Source: Streptomyces nojiriensis
GTDB taxonomy: Bacteria; Actinomycetota; Actinomycetes; Streptomycetales; Streptomycetaceae
NCBI RefSeq assembly: GCF_017639205.1
Contig: NZ_CP071139.1
Location: 4,284,001 to 4,348,000, forward strand
DNA: 64,000 nucleotides
Reading direction: 5' to 3'
A program made the translations under genes and the position numbers. The notes beneath the pieces were generated by a model. The model was not told where the DNA came from and did no database searches. It saw only the letters and a program-made list of their open reading frames with translations. Of this stretch, positions 33,600-42,598 are shown in pieces (position 1 is the stretch's first letter; each line of letters begins with the position of its first letter).

Positions 33600-34474
33600 C
33601 CGCGAGGACAGGGCCGGGTCGGTCGCCGAAGAGCCTCTTCCTCGCCTGCGACCTGCAGGCGCCGGGGGCCGAGGCGGCGGCCCGAGCGGCACTGCGCCGC
33701 CTTTCCCCCGACGACCAGGAGCGGGTGGCACGCCTGCACCGCCCCGCCGATCGAACGCGCTCGGTGCTGGCCCGCTGGCTGGCCCTGCAAGCCGCGGGCC
33801 GGCTCCTCGACGTCCCGTGGGCCGGACTCCAGCTCGGACGTCATCGCGATGGGCGCCCGTACGTGAAGACGCAGCCGCGCCTGTTTCTGAGCATGGCGCA
33901 CAGTGGTCGCTACGCGGTGGCCGCCGCGGCGCTCGGCGCGCGGGTGGGTGTGGACGTGGAGGAGATCTCGCGGGTGTCCGTGCTGCCGGACAGTGCCTTC
34001 CTCACTCCTGCCGAGATCTCCGCCCTGCCCTCGGCGGGGCCCGCGGCGGAGCACAGGGCGGCGCTGTGGGTGCTGAAGGAAGCCGCGATGAAACTGACGG
34101 GCGAGGGCATGCGCGCGGGTATGAAGCGCGTCGACTTCCGCCGGCGCGGAGAGCCGCGGGTTCCCTTTTCCGCGCACACGCCCTACACCGTCGGCGAGTT
34201 CAACGTGTGTCGTCTCCTCGGCGGGTACGTCTGCGCCGTGGGGGTTTCGGCGGGTGCACCGCCCACGACTCCGACGGTCCTTGCCGTCGGCCCTCGAACA
34301 CGGATGGAAACAGAGAGGACTGACTTCTCCGTGCGTCCCCTCCAAGAACACGGCAGCCCGGAACCCGATGGCACGACCGGCCGGCACGACACCGCGTCGC
34401 CGGCCGCGCATCGAGCGGAACAGGACGTGGAGGTGGAAGAGGCCGACTCTCACATCTGGCTCAGTGTCAACTGA
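33596..34474 (+). CDS. 4'-phosphopantetheinyl transferase, Sfp type
   Basis: A 292-residue PPTase. The Mg/CoA motifs are GVDVEE (118-123) and WVLKEAAMKLTGEG (158-171); the N-terminal PLF-like region covers about 80-100 (RDGRPYVKTQPRLFLSMAHSGRYA). It would convert apo-ACP to holo-ACP with coenzyme A. The C-terminal ~70 residues are an acidic, disordered tail (EQDVEVEEADSHIWLSVN) beyond the usual family length. Starts with an ATGA overlap. Cluster-borne PPTases are uncommon in type II clusters but known in jadomycin (JadM). Confidence 0.88.
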   Translation: MTARTGPGRSPKSLFLACDLQAPGAEAAARAALRRLSPDDQERVARLHRPADRTRSVLARWLALQAAGRLLDVPWAGLQLGRHRDGRPYVKTQPRLFLSMAHSGRYAVAAAALGARVGVDVEEISRVSVLPDSAFLTPAEISALPSAGPAAEHRAALWVLKEAAMKLTGEGMRAGMKRVDFRRRGEPRVPFSAHTPYTVGEFNVCRLLGGYVCAVGVSAGAPPTTPTVLAVGPRTRMETERTDFSVRPLQEHGSPEPDGTTGRHDTASPAAHRAEQDVEVEEADSHIWLSVN

Positions 34475-34478
34475 GTAC

Positions 34479-34504
34479 GGCCACGGCCACGGCCACGGCC
34501 ACGG
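34479..34504. repeat. Short tandem repeat of GGCCAC units
   Basis: Just after the PPTase stop, the hexamer GGCCAC is repeated about four times in a row. It lies between the PKS operon and trpF. No function is evident; slippage-prone. Confidence 0.7.
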
Positions 34505-34745
34505 GCGCCCCATGAGACCGGTCAGGGCGAGCGAGCAGCAGCTCTGACCACACCCGCCCCGACGGCTCGCGCGGTCGTCATCCGCCGTGCCCCCTCGCCA
34601 CGACGGCGGGGAGGGGACGGTACTCCTCCCGGTACGAGCGGTATGCGCGTGGCAATCCCCCGACCACCGCTGCACGCTGCACCGGGACGGGACGAACGCG
34701 CAGGTCGTCGGGGCCCACGGACGACGCGGTCCGGCCCGCGGGGCG

Positions 34746-35345
34746 CTACCGCCGAGCGGCCTCGATGAAGGCCCGGATCAGGTCGGGGGACTTCACCCCG
34801 CGCTCCCTCTCCACCCCGCTGGACACGTCCACGCCCCAGGCGCCGGTGGTCTGCACGGCCTCGCGCACGTTCCCCGGGTTCAGCCCGCCGGCCAGCAGCC
34901 AGCGCCCCTCCGGCGCGCTGAACTCCTCGGACCCCCAGTTCCACGGCTTGCCCGAGCCCGGGTCCGGGGCGTCGATGAGCAGCAGGTCCTCCCCGTACTC
35001 CCCGCAGCGCTCCACGCGCTCGGCGGTGGCCCGCAGCAGGGTCCGGCCCTCGGCGCGCAGGGCCTCGTAGTACTCGGGCCCCTCGTCCCCGTGGAGCTGT
35101 ACCGCCCGTACGCCGCTCTCCTCGGTCAGCTGCCGGACCTCGTCCAGCGGCTGCCCCCGGAAGACGCCGACGGTGAGCACCCCGGCGGGCACCCGCGCGG
35201 CGAGCTCCCGCGCGGTGACGGCGTCCACGGTCCGCGGACTCCCGGGGGCGAAGACGAACCCGACGGCGTCCGCCCCGGCCTCGACGGCCACGTCGACGTC
35301 GTGCGCGGTCTTCAGACCGCAGATCTTCACGAAGAGATCGCTCAT
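34746..35345 (-). CDS. trpF: Phosphoribosylanthranilate isomerase
   Basis: A 199-residue TIM-barrel enzyme that isomerises PRA to CdRP in tryptophan synthesis. Diagnostic features: FVKICGLKTAHDV with the catalytic Cys (residue 8), AVQLHGDE, LLAGGLNPGNV (phosphate loop) and GVDVSSGVE with the catalytic Asp near residue 171. Most Streptomyces use the bifunctional PriA (HisA/TrpF) and need no separate trpF, so this is an extra copy. It lies at the right edge of the PKS cluster and before groEL, not in a trp operon. Start ATG 35345 with GGGGG upstream. Confidence 0.9.
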   Translation of the reverse strand: MSDLFVKICGLKTAHDVDVAVEAGADAVGFVFAPGSPRTVDAVTARELAARVPAGVLTVGVFRGQPLDEVRQLTEESGVRAVQLHGDEGPEYYEALRAEGRTLLRATAERVERCGEYGEDLLLIDAPDPGSGKPWNWGSEEFSAPEGRWLLAGGLNPGNVREAVQTTGAWGVDVSSGVERERGVKSPDLIRAFIEAARR

Positions 35346-35444
35346 ACCCCCAGTCAACCAAAGCCCCCCGATCGGTGGCGGCCCGTCTCGGCACCCGGGC
35401 GCGACCACCCGTGCGCCACGGCTTCCGACGCCTCACGGAACGCC

Positions 35445-35480
35445 CGAGGGCGGCACCCCCCGCAGGGGGTGCCGCCCTCG
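35445..35480 (-). terminator. Terminator downstream of groEL
   Basis: Sixteen-base complementary arms (35445-35460 and 35465-35480) separated by CGCA form a GC-rich hairpin 42 bases beyond the groEL stop. Confidence 0.8.
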
Positions 35481-35521
35481 TTCGAGAACAGCCGATCAAC
35501 CGTGGCCGGAGCCCGGGTCGA

Positions 35522-37144
<1,623 letters not shown>

Positions 37145-37274
37145 CTGAAGTGGTCCTCCCGGACAGCGGTGGATTGCTCCCAGGACCGCGCCCGCGCCCG
37201 CGACGGACGGCCTGCGTGCCCGGCGGTTCCTTCCCGCCGGACCCTGCGGGCCTCACCGACCCGGTCCTCGTTCA

Positions 37275-37301
37275 GTAGCACTCTCAACCGGAGAGTGCTA
37301 A
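37275..37301 (-). promoter_or_regulatory. CIRCE element 1 (HrcA operator)
   Basis: GTAGCACTC-N9-GAGTGCTAA, one mismatch from the consensus TTAGCACTC-N9-GAGTGCTAA. It lies about 130 bases upstream of the groEL start. Confidence 0.93.
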
Positions 37302-37310
37302 CGCCAATGA

Positions 37311-37337
37311 TTAGCACTCGACCCCTCCGAGTGCAAG
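37311..37337 (-). promoter_or_regulatory. CIRCE element 2 (HrcA operator)
   Basis: TTAGCACTC-N9-GAGTGCAAG; the left arm is perfect, the right arm has changes in its last three bases. It starts 36 bases from the start of the first copy. Confidence 0.88.
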
Positions 37338-37376
37338 CGGCTTCGCGCATCACCCCGCTACTACCGGGCACACGGA

Positions 37377-37417
37377 CGAGGGGCCCCCATCCCGTGTCCA
37401 GGATGTGGGCCCCTCGT
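37377..37417 (-). terminator. Terminator downstream of the cold-shock gene
   Basis: Arms ACGAGGGGCCC / GGGCCCCTCGT (37377-37387 and 37407-37417) with an inner ATCC/GGAT pairing form a hairpin about 55 bases after the cspA-like gene. Confidence 0.8.
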
Positions 37418-37470
37418 GGTGTTCCAGGTCTTCGCCGAAGACTGTGCGTCGGTGGTCGATCGCTCCAGGA

Positions 37471-37677
37471 CTAGCCGAGTGCGAGCTTGACCATGTCCGC
37501 CTGCGGACCCTTCTGGCCCTGCGAGATCTCGAACTCGACCCGCTGACCCTCTTCAAGGGTGCGGTACCCGTCCATCTGGATGGCGCTGTAGTGGACGAAC
37601 ACATCCGCACCACCGTCGACCGCGATGAAGCCGTAGCCCTTCTCCGCGTTGAACCACTTGACGGTGCCCTGAGCCAT
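37471..37677 (-). CDS. CspA-type cold-shock protein
   Basis: A 68-residue single-stranded nucleic-acid-binding protein. RNP1 is KGYGFIAV (residues 13-20) and RNP2 is DVFVHYSAI (25-33); the N-terminus MAQGTVKWFNAEKGY is the standard actinobacterial form. It acts as an RNA chaperone. Upstream is a long non-coding leader (about 330 bases to the next terminator), common for cold-shock mRNAs. Expected to be highly expressed. Confidence 0.95.
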   Translation of the reverse strand: MAQGTVKWFNAEKGYGFIAVDGGADVFVHYSAIQMDGYRTLEEGQRVEFEISQGQKGPQADMVKLALG

Positions 37678-38010
37678 GCCTAACTCCCCTATTACTGGCC
37701 CTTGCGCAGGAACGCACTTCACGATCCCGGGTCAGAACTTGCGTCGGAACGCGTCGACCGAGGCTGAATGTATCTGCGCGGATGCTGTCTGCAACAGGTC
37801 AATCCGATGAGAATTCTGGACACCGAGAAACATTGAAATAGAGTGAAAATTTGCCATACTCCCGGGCAACTCGGGCCTGACATATCTCGCCAAAGCCCCA
37901 TACCGCACTCGCATGTTGGCCCGATGTCGACCCTTGCGCGGCCCGTTCATATGCAGGGGGCAAGAACAGCGGAGGGGACTTCCCCAACCCTACCGTGCCC
38001 AATCAAGCAG
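37678..38010. other. Non-coding leader and promoter region of the cold-shock gene
   Basis: No gene found. It is distinctly AT-richer than the surroundings (about 37740-37900) and probably holds the promoter and a long 5' untranslated region of the cold-shock gene. Confidence 0.6.
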
Positions 38011-38045
38011 AATTGCCCCCTCCGCTTTTAGCGGAGGGGGCAATT
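38011..38045 (-). terminator. Terminator of the thrC-moaD operon
   Basis: Perfect 16-base arms (38011-38026 and 38030-38045) with a TTT loop; lies 59 bases after the moaD stop. One of the clearest hairpins in the window. Confidence 0.93.
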
Positions 38046-38103
38046 TCGGTTTGCGCGTGTCACCTGGGCGGCGACCCGGGAGAACCGGGAGAGATCCGGG
38101 GAA

Positions 38104-38382
38104 TCAGCAACCGCCGGCGACGGCCGGGATGATCGAGACGCCGGCGCCGTCCGGCGTCGCCGCCTGCAGCCCGCCCTCGAAGCGCACGTCGTCGTCGTTG
38201 ACGTAGACGTTGACGAAACGGCGCAGCTTGCCCTGGTCGTCCAGGACGCGCGCGGCGATGCCCGGGTGGTTCTTCTCCAGGGACTCGATGACCTCGGCGA
38301 GGGTCGCGCCCTCGGCCGGAACCTCGGCGACGCCGCCGGTGTAGGTGCGCAGGATGGTGGGGATGCGGACGTTGACGCTCAT
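38104..38382 (-). CDS. MoaD/ThiS-family sulfur carrier protein
   Basis: A 92-residue beta-grasp protein with VRIPTILRTYTGGVAEVPAEG and VNVYVNDDDVRFEGG. Related carriers (CysO, MoaD, ThiS) end in Gly-Gly and carry sulfur as a C-terminal thiocarboxylate. This one ends AVAGGC, with one Cys after the di-glycine, so it would need trimming by a protease before activation. It follows thrC in the same operon (38-base gap). Actinobacterial CysO, encoded next to cysM, supplies sulfide for cysteine synthesis; the thrC link suggests an amino-acid metabolic role too. Confidence 0.88.
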   Translation of the reverse strand: MSVNVRIPTILRTYTGGVAEVPAEGATLAEVIESLEKNHPGIAARVLDDQGKLRRFVNVYVNDDDVRFEGGLQAATPDGAGVSIIPAVAGGC

Positions 38383-38420
38383 GGCGCTACTGCCTTTCCG
38401 GTAGGGCGGAGGAGAAGTGG

Positions 38421-39695
38421 TCAGGCCAGGCCGGCGGCGCGGAAGGCGTCCAGGCTGGGGCGGATGGTGGCGGTCTGCCCGCTGTCCGCGGCCACCGCCT
38501 CCAGGGTCTTGAGGCCGTCACCGGTGTTGAGGACGACGGTGGTCAGCGTCGGGTCGAGCTGCCCGTTGTCGATGAGCTTCTTCGTCACGCCGACGGTCAC
38601 GCCGCCCGCGGTCTCGGCGAAGATGCCCTCGGTCTGCGCGAGGACCTTGATGGCCTCGACGACCTGCTCGTCGGTGACGTCCTCGACGAAACCGCCGGTG
38701 CGGCGGGCGATGTCCAGGACGTACGGGCCGTCCGCCGGGTTGCCGATGGCCAGCGACTTGGCGATGGTGTTCGGCTTCTGCGGGCGGACCACGTCGTGAC
38801 CGGCCTTGAAGGCGGTGGACACCGGGGAGCAGCCCTCGGCCTGGGCGCCGAAGATCTTGTACGGCTTGTCCTCGACGAGGCCGAGCCTGATGAGCTCCTG
38901 CAGACCCTTGTCGATCTTCGTCAGCTGCGAGCCGGACGCGATCGGGATGACGATCTGGTCGGGCAGCTGCCAGCCGAGCTGCTCGCAGATCTCGTACGCG
39001 AGCGTCTTGGAGCCCTCGCCGTAGTACGGACGCAGGTTGACGTTGACGAAGCCCCAGCCCTCGCCCAGCGGGTCGCCGATGAGCTCGGAGCAGAAGCGGT
39101 TGACGTCGTCGTAGTTGCCCTCGATGCCGACCAGGTCGCCGCCGTACACACCGGCCATGACGACCTTGCCCTGCTCCAGGTCGTGCGGGATGAACACGCA
39201 GGAGCGGAAGCCGGCCCGCGCGGCCGCGGCGCCGACGGCGCCGGCCAGGTTGCCGGTCGAGGAGCAGGACAGGGTGGTGAAGCCGAAGGCGCGGGCGGCC
39301 TCGACGGCGATGGCCACGACGCGGTCCTTGAAGGAGTGCGTCGGGTTGCCGGAGTCGTCCTTGACGTAGAGCTTGCCGGTGATGCCCAGTTCCTTGGCCA
39401 GGTTGGCCGCGTCCACGAGCTTGGTGAAGCCGGGGTTCAGGCTGGGCTTGCCGGCCACGTCCGCGGGGACGGGCAGCAGCGGCGCGTAGCGCCAGATGTT
39501 GTTGGGGCCGGCCTCGATCGCGGCGCGCAGGGCCTCGGGGTCGCCGGTCGGCAGGTCGTAGGCGACTTCCAGCGGTCCGAAGCACTCGGCGCACGCGAAG
39601 ATGGGGCCGAGCTCGAAACGGGTACCGCACTCGCGACAGGAAAGGCCGGTGGCAGGTCCGAGATCAACAGAGGTGGCGACAGTCTGTGCAGCCAT
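38421..39695 (-). CDS. thrC: Threonine synthase
   Basis: A 424-residue PLP enzyme that converts O-phosphohomoserine to threonine. The PLP Lys lies in NPTHSFKDRVV, the phosphate loop is SSTGNLAGAVG, and SGSQLTKIDKG follows. An N-terminal rubredoxin-like zinc motif (CRECGTRF ... CAECF, about residues 20-40) is typical of this subclass. Start ATG 39695 chosen because the family begins near MAAQTVATSVDLG; an upstream in-frame ATG (39743) would add 16 odd residues. moaD follows in the same operon. Confidence 0.95.
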   Translation of the reverse strand: MAAQTVATSVDLGPATGLSCRECGTRFELGPIFACAECFGPLEVAYDLPTGDPEALRAAIEAGPNNIWRYAPLLPVPADVAGKPSLNPGFTKLVDAANLAKELGITGKLYVKDDSGNPTHSFKDRVVAIAVEAARAFGFTTLSCSSTGNLAGAVGAAAARAGFRSCVFIPHDLEQGKVVMAGVYGGDLVGIEGNYDDVNRFCSELIGDPLGEGWGFVNVNLRPYYGEGSKTLAYEICEQLGWQLPDQIVIPIASGSQLTKIDKGLQELIRLGLVEDKPYKIFGAQAEGCSPVSTAFKAGHDVVRPQKPNTIAKSLAIGNPADGPYVLDIARRTGGFVEDVTDEQVVEAIKVLAQTEGIFAETAGGVTVGVTKKLIDNGQLDPTLTTVVLNTGDGLKTLEAVAADSGQTATIRPSLDAFRAAGLA

Positions 39696-39875
39696 GATGG
39701 CGAGGCCCTTTCTCCTCATCTTCCCCATGGCGCACTTCGCCATGAGACGGAATTGGCACCTTCCCTAGCCGGGGACCTCGCTGACGAGCGCTGACGCGCG
39801 ATCGCGAGAACCGACTGGAGGGTTGCCGGGGCTTCAACGGGCCGTGTCCCTCTGCCCCTCTGGATGAGCGGTATG

Positions 39876-39909
39876 GCACCGGCACACGCGCTCTGTGGCG
39901 CGCCGGTGC
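39876..39909 (-). promoter_or_regulatory. Hairpin in the thrC leader region
   Basis: GCACCGGC (39876-39883) pairs with GCCGGTGC (39902-39909) about 180 bases upstream of thrC. In the 312-base gap between thrC and gpgS no gene was seen. It could be part of a leader or attenuator, or simply a terminator from an antisense transcript. Confidence 0.4.
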
Positions 39910-40007
39910 GTTTGTACGCGGGGACCCCCGGCATGCGGTGGTCCTTCGCGTTGTTCAAGACTGTAACCGAAGGCCCGCGCGGTTGAGACAGGCGTCCGAA
40001 CCGCGAG

Positions 40008-41006
40008 ATGGATCACATAAGGGCGAATATCGCCGACACGCAGGGAGTGCTGAGGGTGCTGGAAGAGGTGGAGCGATGGCTGGCCGACCGCTCCTGGTCC
40101 GCCGCCGACCGACCGCTCGACCAGCTGCTCGACCGGAAACGGGCGGCCGGAACCACGGTCAGCGTCGTGCTGCCCGCACTGGACGAGGAGGCGACGGTCG
40201 GCGCGATCGTCGAAGTCATCCGGCGTGAGCTGATCGAGGGACTGCCGGTCCCCCTGGTGGACGAGCTGGTCGTCATCGACTCGGGCTCCGCCGACCGGAC
40301 CGCGGAGATCGCGGCGAAGGCCGGGGCCCGGGTGGTGCACCGCGACGACATCCTGCCCCGCGTCCCGGCGCTGCCCGGCAAGGGGGAGGTGCTGTGGCGC
40401 TCGCTGCTGGCCACCGACGGGGACATCGTCTGCTTCGTCGACGCCGACCTGCGGGACTTCTCCGCCGCCTTCGTCTCCGGCATCGTCGGACCGCTGCTGA
40501 CCGACCCCGACGTGCAGTTCGTCAAGGCGATGTACGACCGGCCGCTGGGGGACGCCCCGGGGCAGGGCGGCCGGGTCACCGAGCTGGTCGCCCGCCCGCT
40601 GCTCAACCTCCACTGGCCGCAGCTGGCCGGCTTCGTGCAGCCGCTGGGCGGCGAGTACGCCGTGCGCCGCTCCCTGCTGGAGCGGCTGCCGTTCCCCGTC
40701 GGCTACGGCGTCGAGCTGGGCCTGCTGGTCGACGCGCTGCACAGCGTCGGGCTGGACGCGCTGGCCCAGGTGGACGTGGGCGTGCGGGTCCACCGCCACC
40801 AGGACGGGCAGGCGCTGGGCCGGATGGCCGCGGCGATCTACCGCACCGCGCAGGTGCGGCTCTCGCGCGGGCACCTCGTACGGCCGGAGCTCACGCAGTT
40901 CGAGCGCGGGCCGGAGGGTTTCGTACCGCGGACGCATCCCGTGGACACGGAGGAGCGGCCGCCGATGGCGGGCATCGAGGAGTACGCGCTGCGTCGCGTG
41001 GCGTGA
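40008..41006 (+). CDS. gpgS: Glucosyl-3-phosphoglycerate synthase
   Basis: A 332-residue GT-A glycosyltransferase (family GT81) that joins glucose from a nucleotide sugar to 3-phosphoglycerate, the first step of glucosylglycerate and methylglucose polysaccharide synthesis. Motifs: VVLPALDEEATVGAIVE, VVIDSGSADRTAEIAA, and the metal-binding DADLRDF (about residue 146). GEYAVRRSLLERLPFPVGYGVE is the conserved acceptor region. It is divergent from thrC and upstream of otsA, so a compatible-solute theme is present here. Confidence 0.9.
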   Translation: MDHIRANIADTQGVLRVLEEVERWLADRSWSAADRPLDQLLDRKRAAGTTVSVVLPALDEEATVGAIVEVIRRELIEGLPVPLVDELVVIDSGSADRTAEIAAKAGARVVHRDDILPRVPALPGKGEVLWRSLLATDGDIVCFVDADLRDFSAAFVSGIVGPLLTDPDVQFVKAMYDRPLGDAPGQGGRVTELVARPLLNLHWPQLAGFVQPLGGEYAVRRSLLERLPFPVGYGVELGLLVDALHSVGLDALAQVDVGVRVHRHQDGQALGRMAAAIYRTAQVRLSRGHLVRPELTQFERGPEGFVPRTHPVDTEERPPMAGIEEYALRRVA

Positions 41007-41052
41007 GCGAACGTACGGTTTGAGCGGGTGCGGGCCGGGCTAGGTTGGCCGC

Positions 41053-42504
41053 ATGGCTTCCCAGGTGCTCGTCGCAGCGAACCGCGGCCCCCTCTCCTAC
41101 GCCCTCGCCGAGGACGGGACGCTCAGCGCCCGGCGCGGCGGGGGCGGTCTCGTCTCCGGACTCTCCACGGCCCTCGCCGAGCAGCCGGACGCGCTGTGGA
41201 TCTGTGCGGCGCTGTCGGACGCGGACCGGGAGGCGGTCCGCCGGGGCGTTGCCGAACCGGGCGTCCGGATGCTGGACATCGATCCCACGATGTACGACGA
41301 CGCGTACAACGGCATCGCCAACTCTGTGCTGTGGTTCACACATCACCATCTGTACGACATCCCTCGCGAACCGGTCTTCGACGCCGGGTTCCGCCGGCAG
41401 TGGGAGTCGTACGAGCGCTACAACCAGGCCTTCGCCCAGGCCCTGGCCGAGGAGGCCGGGCAGGGCGCGCAGGTGCTGGTCCAGGACTACCACTTGGCGC
41501 TGGTGCCCGGGCTGCTGCGGGTGCTCCGCCCCGACCTGCGGATCGCGCACTTCACGCACACCCCGTGGGCCGCGCCCGGCTATCTCGCCATGCTGCCCGA
41601 CACGGTCCGCGAGACCCTGCTGTGGGGCATGCTCGGCGCGGACGTGCTCGGCTTCCACACCGAGGCCTGGGCGGCCGAGTTCCTGGGATCGGCGCGGCTC
41701 GACGACGCGTGGGGGCGGTCGGAGGTGCGCGACGGCCCGGTGGTGGAGCACCGGCGGTACGCGGTGTGGCCCACCCGCACCACGCACGTGCGCGCGTACC
41801 CGCTGGGCGTGGACGGGGACGAACTGCGGGCGCTGGCGCACCGGCCTGCGGTGAACGCCAAGCTGGCGGAGCTGCGGGCGGAGGTCGACGGACTGCGGAC
41901 GATCGTCCGCGTGGACCGCACGGAGCTGTCGAAGAACATCCTGCGCGGCCTGCTGGCGTACCGGGAACTGCTGACCGGGCGCCCGCAGTGGCGGGGCCGG
42001 GTGGTCCACCTGGCGTCGGCGTACCCGTCCCGGCAGGACCTGGCGGTGTACCGGGACTACACGGCCGCAGTGGCGGAGCTGGCGGCGGAGATCAACGCGG
42101 AGTTCGGCACGGAGGACTGGCAGCCGGTGCTGGTGTCGGTGAAGGACGACTTCGAACGCTCGCTGGCGGCGTACCGGCTGGCGGACGTGGCGCTGGTGAA
42201 CCCGGTGCGGGACGGGATGAACCTGGTGGCGAAGGAGATCCCGGTGGTGTCGGAGGCGGGGTGCGTGCTGGTGCTGTCCACCGGGGCGGGGGCGTACGAG
42301 GAGCTCCGCCAGGACGCGCTGACGGTGAACCCGTACGACGTGACGGCGACGGCGGACGCGCTGCACGCTGCGCTGGCCATGCCGGTGGGTGAGCGGGCAG
42401 AACGCACCAAGCGCCTCGCGGCGGCGGCGACGTCCCTCCCCCCGACGGCCTGGTTCAGGGCCCAGCTCTCGGCCCTCGGCCCCTCCAGCCCCGCCGGCGT
42501 TTGA
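41053..42504 (+). CDS. otsA: Trehalose-6-phosphate synthase
   Basis: A 483-residue GT20 retaining glycosyltransferase forming trehalose-6-phosphate from UDP/GDP-glucose and glucose-6-phosphate. Motifs in order: ANRGPLSY and GGLVSGL (N-terminal), QDYHLALVPGLL, HFTHTPWAAPGYL, VDRTELSKNIL, and NPVRDGMNLVAKE. The last codons (SPAGV plus TGA) lie inside the dispersed repeat that also acts as terminator, so the repeat supplies the stop codon. It faces otsB, its pathway partner, across that repeat. Confidence 0.94.
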   Translation: MASQVLVAANRGPLSYALAEDGTLSARRGGGGLVSGLSTALAEQPDALWICAALSDADREAVRRGVAEPGVRMLDIDPTMYDDAYNGIANSVLWFTHHHLYDIPREPVFDAGFRRQWESYERYNQAFAQALAEEAGQGAQVLVQDYHLALVPGLLRVLRPDLRIAHFTHTPWAAPGYLAMLPDTVRETLLWGMLGADVLGFHTEAWAAEFLGSARLDDAWGRSEVRDGPVVEHRRYAVWPTRTTHVRAYPLGVDGDELRALAHRPAVNAKLAELRAEVDGLRTIVRVDRTELSKNILRGLLAYRELLTGRPQWRGRVVHLASAYPSRQDLAVYRDYTAAVAELAAEINAEFGTEDWQPVLVSVKDDFERSLAAYRLADVALVNPVRDGMNLVAKEIPVVSEAGCVLVLSTGAGAYEELRQDALTVNPYDVTATADALHAALAMPVGERAERTKRLAAAATSLPPTAWFRAQLSALGPSSPAGV

Positions 42505-42592
42505 GGCGCGGGGGTCCGGGGGCCGGCCCCCGGCAGCGGCGCCGCTGCCGGGGCTCTGCCCCAGACCCCGCTCCTCAAACGCCGGAGGGGCT
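42487..42592. terminator. Bidirectional terminator made of two inverted dispersed repeats
   Basis: Two inverted copies of the repeat family (about 42487-42540 and 42541-42592) form a long hairpin with an inner GCAGCGGC/GCCGCTGC stem between converging otsA and otsB. The stop codon of otsA lies within the left arm. Confidence 0.85.
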
Positions 42593-42598
42593 GAGATA

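Noticed and set aside
34479..34504. GGCCAC tandem repeat as a possible CRISPR or origin feature
   Set aside because: Units are only six bases and contiguous, with no spacers or DnaA-box-like sequence; a simple microsatellite.
37843..38206. Small overlapping plus-strand frames upstream of the cold-shock gene
   Set aside because: They run through the terminator hairpin and lack ribosome sites.
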